Source: DATIYF01 sp035517775 (GTDB taxonomy: Bacteria > Acidobacteriota > Terriglobia > Terriglobales > Acidobacteriaceae). From it: 9,997 nucleotides of DNA. Position numbers and translations under genes: made by a program. Below are positions 7,485 to 9,997 of the stretch, piece by piece. Numbering within the stretch: position 1 is the first letter of the stretch; each line of letters begins with the position of its first letter. Where the stretch lies: assembly GCA_035517775.1 (NCBI GenBank), contig DATIYF010000052.1:1-9997 (forward strand), read 5' to 3'. Below the pieces are notes generated by a model. It had not been told where the DNA came from. It searched no databases and saw nothing but the letters and a program-made list of their open reading frames with translations.

Positions 7485-7565
7485 CCCTGGGGCAGCGGCA
7501 GACCGATGTCCGCCCTGCCGGTTCGCTTGACGATTCTTTGGCCGGGGATGAGAATGTCGGCCGGT

Positions 7566-7572
7566 GAGGAGG
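7566..7572 (+). promoter_or_regulatory. Strong Shine-Dalgarno within a short hairpin
   Basis: GAGGAGG is spaced 7 bp from ATG 7580 and fixes that start. The surrounding GTGAG (7564-7568), GAGG loop and CTCAC (7573-7577) can form a 5-bp stem that would partly occlude the ribosome site. Confidence 0.65.
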
Positions 7573-7579
7573 CTCACAC

Positions 7580-8092
7580 ATGCGAAAACTGGCGGTGGTG
7601 GTGAGTGCTTTGCTGCTGGCTGGGTCCCTGGGAGCGCTGGCGCAGAGCAAGGGCGGAATGAAGGGCGACAAGGCGGCGATCGAGGCCCTGGAGAAACGCT
7701 ATGTGGAGGCATTCAACGCCCGGAACGTGGATGCCATCATGTCGGTATATGCGCCGGGGGAGCAGTTATTCGTGTTTGATGCGGTGCCGCCGCGGGAGTA
7801 TCCGAGCGCCGAAGCCTACCGCAAGGACTGGGAGGGATTGTTCGCGGCGTATCCGGGGCCGCTCTCGAATGCGATCTCGGAGCAGAGCATCACCGTGGTG
7901 GGGCCGGTGGCCTATGGGCATAACATCCAGACGGGCTATTTCACGAGCAAAGACGGCGCCCGGACGGACGTGGCGGTGCGGGTGACCGACGTGTATCGCA
8001 AGATCGGGGGCAAGTGGCTGATCGTGCAGGAGCATGTATCGTTTCCGGTGGATATCGAGAGCGGCAAGGCGGATTTGATGTCGAAGCCGTAG
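7580..8092 (+). CDS. Secreted NTF2/SnoaL-like (DUF4440-type) protein
   Basis: A small alpha+beta-barrel protein of the NTF2-like superfamily, 170 residues. A Sec signal peptide (MRKLAVVVSALLLAGSLGALAQ, cleavage near residue 21) indicates export to the periplasm or beyond. The mature part starts with the family-typical helix DKAAIEALEKRYVEAFNARNVDAIMSVYAPGEQLFVFD (30-67) and ends with the strands ARTDVAVRVTDVYRKIGGKWLIVQEHVSFPVD (127-158). The VTDVYRKIGGKWLIVQEHVS segment is the diagnostic SnoaL/ketosteroid-isomerase-like ending. Members include isomerases, dehydratases and non-enzymatic binding proteins, so activity is not assignable. A strong GAGGAGG site precedes ATG. It is separated from the receptor by a hairpin and from the next gene by its own promoter, so probably monocistronic. 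Confidence 0.88.
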   Translation: MRKLAVVVSALLLAGSLGALAQSKGGMKGDKAAIEALEKRYVEAFNARNVDAIMSVYAPGEQLFVFDAVPPREYPSAEAYRKDWEGLFAAYPGPLSNAISEQSITVVGPVAYGHNIQTGYFTSKDGARTDVAVRVTDVYRKIGGKWLIVQEHVSFPVDIESGKADLMSKP

Positions 8093-8195
8093 ATTGGATC
8101 GGAAACTGTTGGGTGCAAGCGCGTCGGTTGGCTTGCCGAGATCCTGGCACGTTCTCGCCTCACTGGGCGCGGCTGCCAGCGGCGCGTAGGAGTAT

Positions 8196-8223
8196 CTGAC
8201 CCAGACGGGCGAGCGCGTATAAT
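8196..8223 (+). promoter_or_regulatory. Sigma70-type promoter for the zinc-ribbon gene
   Basis: A perfect -10 TATAAT (8218-8223) is preceded at 16 bp by CTGACC (8196-8201), which matches TTGACA at four positions. Start of transcription is expected near 8230, leaving a leader of about 88 nt before the GTG at 8318. It is the best promoter match I found in the window. Confidence 0.6.
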
Positions 8224-8317
8224 AGCGCTTGTCCGCCTTTCGTCTGCGACCTTAGCGTTGATCTCGAAGCCATAGGCAGCGGCCCGCTTCCTGCAGAAGG
8301 GTGATCCAGCCCGCCTC

Positions 8318-8524
8318 GTGACTGAGCAATCGAAACCGTTCCGCTGTTTGCGTTGCGGCAGCACGGAAGGATACCGCTCCCGGCCCCGCAATCTCTTCGA
8401 GAAGTTCTGCCTGCCGCTGGTGTCTATGCAGACGGTGCGCTGCGGTCAATGCTTCCGGCGGACCTACCGGCCGAGATCGGTGAAGGTTTCCAATCCCGCC
8501 CACGATGAGAAGAGCGCGGCGTAG
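8318..8524 (+). CDS. Small two-CxxC zinc-ribbon protein
   Basis: A 68-residue protein with Cys10-x2-Cys13 (CLRCGS) and Cys42-x2-Cys45 (CGQCFRR), the layout of a zinc ribbon. Between the pairs is an arginine-rich, then hydrophobic segment (RSRPRNLFEKFCLPLVSMQTVR). It resembles small CPRCGS...RSRRR...YRCxxCGxRF proteins that I recall from Acidobacteriota and relatives; their function is unknown to me. GTG at 8318 is the only usable start after the in-frame stop at 8273-8275, but no Shine-Dalgarno is close to it (AGAAGGG lies about 16 bp upstream). The promoter just upstream and the intact cysteine pairs support a real gene. It could bind nucleic acid, or be a membrane-proximal metal-binding protein. 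Function is not assigned. Confidence 0.65.
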   Translation: MTEQSKPFRCLRCGSTEGYRSRPRNLFEKFCLPLVSMQTVRCGQCFRRTYRPRSVKVSNPAHDEKSAA

Positions 8525-8687
8525 ATTAACCGCGAGGAAAGCTCCAAGGAAAAGCAATTAACCACGAAGGACACGAAGGATCACGAAGGAAACCCTTGAA
8601 GGCGGAAATTAACTAGGAAGGACACGAAGGATCACGAAGGAAACCTTGAAGGTCGAAATTAACCACGAAGGACACGAAGGAAACCCC
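8525..8687. repeat. Array of about 50-bp repeats built from CACGAAGG words
   Basis: Units start with AATTAAC at 8556, 8607 and 8657, spaced 51 and 50 bp. Each begins AATTAACCACGAAGG or a variant, followed by ACACGAAGG, then in units one and two ATCACGAAGG and an AAACC(C)TTGAAGG tail. Unit three lacks the ATCACGAAGG word and ends at 8687. A decayed unit starts at 8525 (ATTAACCGCGAGG), directly after the zinc-ribbon stop codon. The word series ACCACGAAGG-ACACGAAGG is a repeat I recall from intergenic DNA of diverse environmental bacteria. It has no unique spacers, so it is not CRISPR. Confidence 0.85.
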
Positions 8688-8700
8688 TGGCTTGCTTTCG

Positions 8701-8729
8701 TTGCGCGGGTGTTCGGCTGCCGCTATACT
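8701..8729 (+). promoter_or_regulatory. Candidate promoter for comF
   Basis: TATACT (8724-8729) is one base from the -10 consensus and is preceded at 17 bp by TTGCGC (8701-8706), which keeps TTG of the -35. Transcription would start near 8736, downstream of the repeat array and ahead of comF. Confidence 0.45.
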
Positions 8730-8953
8730 TGTTGATATCTCATCCGGTTAGGGAGCCCTCAGTCGCAATCGGGTGAGGGAGGCTCGTCTTCAGCAGTAGT
8801 GGAGACCAAATTCGGAGTTTCGAGAGCGGGCCTGGGAAAGCGCCGGGCCGGTTTTCGTGGGCGCGAGGCGCTGCCGAGAGTCTTTTTGCCACGCTGTTTC
8901 CCGCCGATTGCCGCCTTTGCGGATCGCCGCTGACGAACATTTCGCGCCTGCCG

Positions 8954-9661
8954 GTGTGCCTGGAGTGCCTGCAATCCATTCAGCCCATGGGATGTGAGAC
9001 CTGCGTACTGTGCGGCGAGGGACTAGCCGCCGGGTTTAGCGTTCCTGAATTTGCGGAGCGGCTTTGCGGGCTTTGCCGCCGCGCGCGGCCGGTGTTTGCG
9101 CGGGCGGTGGCTTATGGAAGTTACGAAGGTGCGCTGCGCGGGCTTATCCATCTGTTGAAATATGACGGGGTGCAGCCGGCGGCCGGGGCGCTGGGAAAGC
9201 GGCTGGCAGCGGCGATGGCGGCTTTGATGCCGGTCTTCGAGGATGAGACGGTGGCGGTTGTGCCCGTGCCCTTGCATCGCGAGAAGCTGCGGCAGCGGGG
9301 CTTCAACCAGGCGGAACTGGCGGCGAGGGCCGCACTCAAGCTCGTAGGCGGAGGCTTCGCGCTGGAGGCCGACGTTCTGAAACGCGAACGGCCGACCGAG
9401 TCGCAGATCGGGCTGACGCGTCACCAGCGGCGGGCGAACCTGCGGGGCGCGTTTGCGGTCTCCCGGCCGGAGTTGATTGCGGGCCGGCCGGTTCTGCTGG
9501 TGGACGATGTGTTGACCACCGGGACTACGGCTTCTGAGTGCGCGCGGGTGCTGCGGCGGGCGGGCGCATCCAAGGTATGGGTGGCCACGGTGGCGCGGAC
9601 GCTGAAGACCAGTGTCAGCGGGCAAGATCAGAGTGTGGTGAGGATGGCGGCCGCGGCGTAG
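8954..9661 (+). CDS. comF: ComF family phosphoribosyltransferase-like protein
   Basis: ComF-type protein: N-terminal zinc fingers joined to a type I phosphoribosyltransferase fold. The family is linked to DNA uptake during transformation. From GTG 8954 it has 235 residues, with CLECL (2-6), CETCVLCGE (14-22) and CGLC (38-41) as finger cysteines. GSYEGALRGLIHLLKYDG (55-72) and VPVPLHREKLRQRGFNQAELAAR (103-125) follow. TESQIGLTRHQRRANLRGAF (148-167) comes next, then the PRPP-binding loop VLLVDDVLTTGTT (180-192). GTG 8954 is the first canonical start in frame but cuts the first zinc finger: the same frame reads SLFATLFPADCRLCGSPLTNISRLPV upstream of it, including the missing Cys pair at codons 8909 and 8918. 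The true start must therefore lie before about 8909, by a non-standard codon or a frameshift. The HNH gene follows after 25 bp, probably co-transcribed. Confidence 0.9.
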   Translation: MCLECLQSIQPMGCETCVLCGEGLAAGFSVPEFAERLCGLCRRARPVFARAVAYGSYEGALRGLIHLLKYDGVQPAAGALGKRLAAAMAALMPVFEDETVAVVPVPLHREKLRQRGFNQAELAARAALKLVGGGFALEADVLKRERPTESQIGLTRHQRRANLRGAFAVSRPELIAGRPVLLVDDVLTTGTTASECARVLRRAGASKVWVATVARTLKTSVSGQDQSVVRMAAAA

Positions 9662-9686
9662 AGTGCGGCTGGGGAAGCTGAAAGGA

Positions 9687-9997
9687 ATGTCGCTGCGGCA
9701 CAATTCGGTAACCGCGCAGGTGCTGGTTGCTCCGGCCGAGGGGGCGACCAATGGGCATGCGCTGCACGCGCCGGTGCTGGTGCTCAACGCTTCGTATGAG
9801 CCCATCAACGTGTGCGCGGCGCGGCGCGCCATCGTGCTGGTGCTCAAGGGTGTGGCCATGACGGAGGAGGAGAACGGGCACTTTCTGCACGCGGCACGGC
9901 TGGCGATTCGTGTGCCTTCGGTGATCCGGCTGCTGGAGTACCGGCGGATTCCGCACCAGACCCGGGCCTTGTCGCGGAAGAACATTCTGCTGCGCGA
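9687..9997 (+). CDS. HNH endonuclease family protein, 3'-truncated by window edge
   Basis: The first 103 residues are present; the gene runs off the right end. The protein begins MSLRHNSVTAQVLVAPAEG and continues with VLVLNASYEPINVCAARRAI, VLVLKGVAMTEE and LAIRVPSVIRLLEYRRIP, then RALSRKNILLR. The LNASYEPINV...RRA..LVLKG...PSVIRLLxYxRIP pattern is typical of a widespread bacterial HNH endonuclease family, in which the Cys-containing HNH motif follows shortly after the point where this window ends. The catalytic residues are therefore not visible. ATG 9687 has GGGGAAG 9 bp upstream and AAAGGA directly abutting it. An in-frame GTG at 9663 is an alternative start. The 25-bp gap to comF suggests one transcript. 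Cellular role of the family is not established to my knowledge. Confidence 0.82.
   Translation, partial: MSLRHNSVTAQVLVAPAEGATNGHALHAPVLVLNASYEPINVCAARRAIVLVLKGVAMTEEENGHFLHAARLAIRVPSVIRLLEYRRIPHQTRALSRKNILLR

Larger units (their letters stand above)
7161..7579. other. Intergenic region with hairpins and a dispersed repeat
   Basis: The gap of 419 bp holds a GC-rich hairpin at 7181-7208, an AT-rich stretch around 7225-7300 with no convincing -35/-10 pair, a short CCCCG-ACAC-CGGGG hairpin (7442-7455), a dispersed-repeat core at 7462-7484 and a Shine-Dalgarno at 7566-7572. Open frames here (for example 7373-7567) run through the repeat and show no family features, so I call no gene. Confidence 0.5.
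8525..8953. other. Intergenic region, repeat array plus comF 5' region
   Basis: The left part is the repeat array. From 8688 on there is a promoter candidate (8701-8729), a GAGGGAGG Shine-Dalgarno-like stretch (8775-8782) with no start codon at a usable distance, and from 8777 an open frame continuous with comF. From at least about 8858 that frame reads as ComF protein sequence, so the right end of this stretch is probably coding. Confidence 0.6.

Noticed and set aside
8252..8557. 101-codon minus-strand frame overlapping the zinc-ribbon gene
   Set aside because: The plus strand has paired CxxC motifs and its own promoter. The minus frame reads into the repeat array and shows no domain.
8525..8687. 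CRISPR array or minisatellite coding region
   Set aside because: Units are contiguous with no unique spacers, and no open frame through them has family features.
1..9997. A new defence, phage or biosynthetic gene system
   Set aside because: Every supported gene belongs to a recognisable housekeeping, envelope or small-protein family. No unfamiliar multi-gene cluster, toxin-antitoxin pair, integrase or transposase was found.

Overview
The window is about 10 kb of GC-rich bacterial chromosome, most likely from an Acidobacteriota member (Terriglobia-like). I base that on four things: the very large Oar-like TonB-dependent receptor with an N-terminal carboxypeptidase-regulatory-like domain, the typical sequence of the HNH-endonuclease N-terminus at the right edge, the small two-CxxC zinc-ribbon gene, and short dispersed repeats of kinds common in such genomes. 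The assignment is from recall of family features, not from a search. No prophage, transposase, CRISPR array, tRNA or rRNA is visible.

Layout. Positions 1-82 are a leader with a degenerate 7-bp tandem repeat, followed by recO (83-826, +). A 151-bp convergent intergenic region (827-977) holds a perfect 16-bp palindrome and four tandem 14-bp direct repeats, the least expected structure in the window. Next is a Tat-exported PhoD-type phosphatase/phosphodiesterase (978-3059, -). A 465-bp divergent intergenic region (3060-3524) with an operator-like inverted repeat separates it from the TonB-dependent receptor (3525-7160, +). A strong GC-rich hairpin follows the receptor stop, and the 419-bp gap carries a dispersed repeat of the CCTTCGAC...GCTCAGGG class. 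Then come a secreted NTF2/SnoaL-like protein (7580-8092, +), a clear sigma70-type promoter and a small zinc-ribbon protein (8318-8524, +). A short repeat array built on CACGAAGG words (8525-8687) and a second promoter precede comF (8954-9661, +), whose real N-terminus lies upstream of any usable start codon. The window ends inside an HNH endonuclease gene (9687 to beyond 9997, +), 25 bp behind comF.

How the genes relate. recO is recombinational repair. PhoD and the receptor are divergent and both act at the cell envelope, so release of phosphate or organic moieties outside the cytoplasm coupled to outer-membrane uptake is possible, but only inferred from position. comF and the HNH gene look like one transcription unit. 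No multi-gene defence or biosynthetic system is visible. The best leads are non-coding: the palindrome plus 14-bp repeat array, and the comF N-terminus anomaly.
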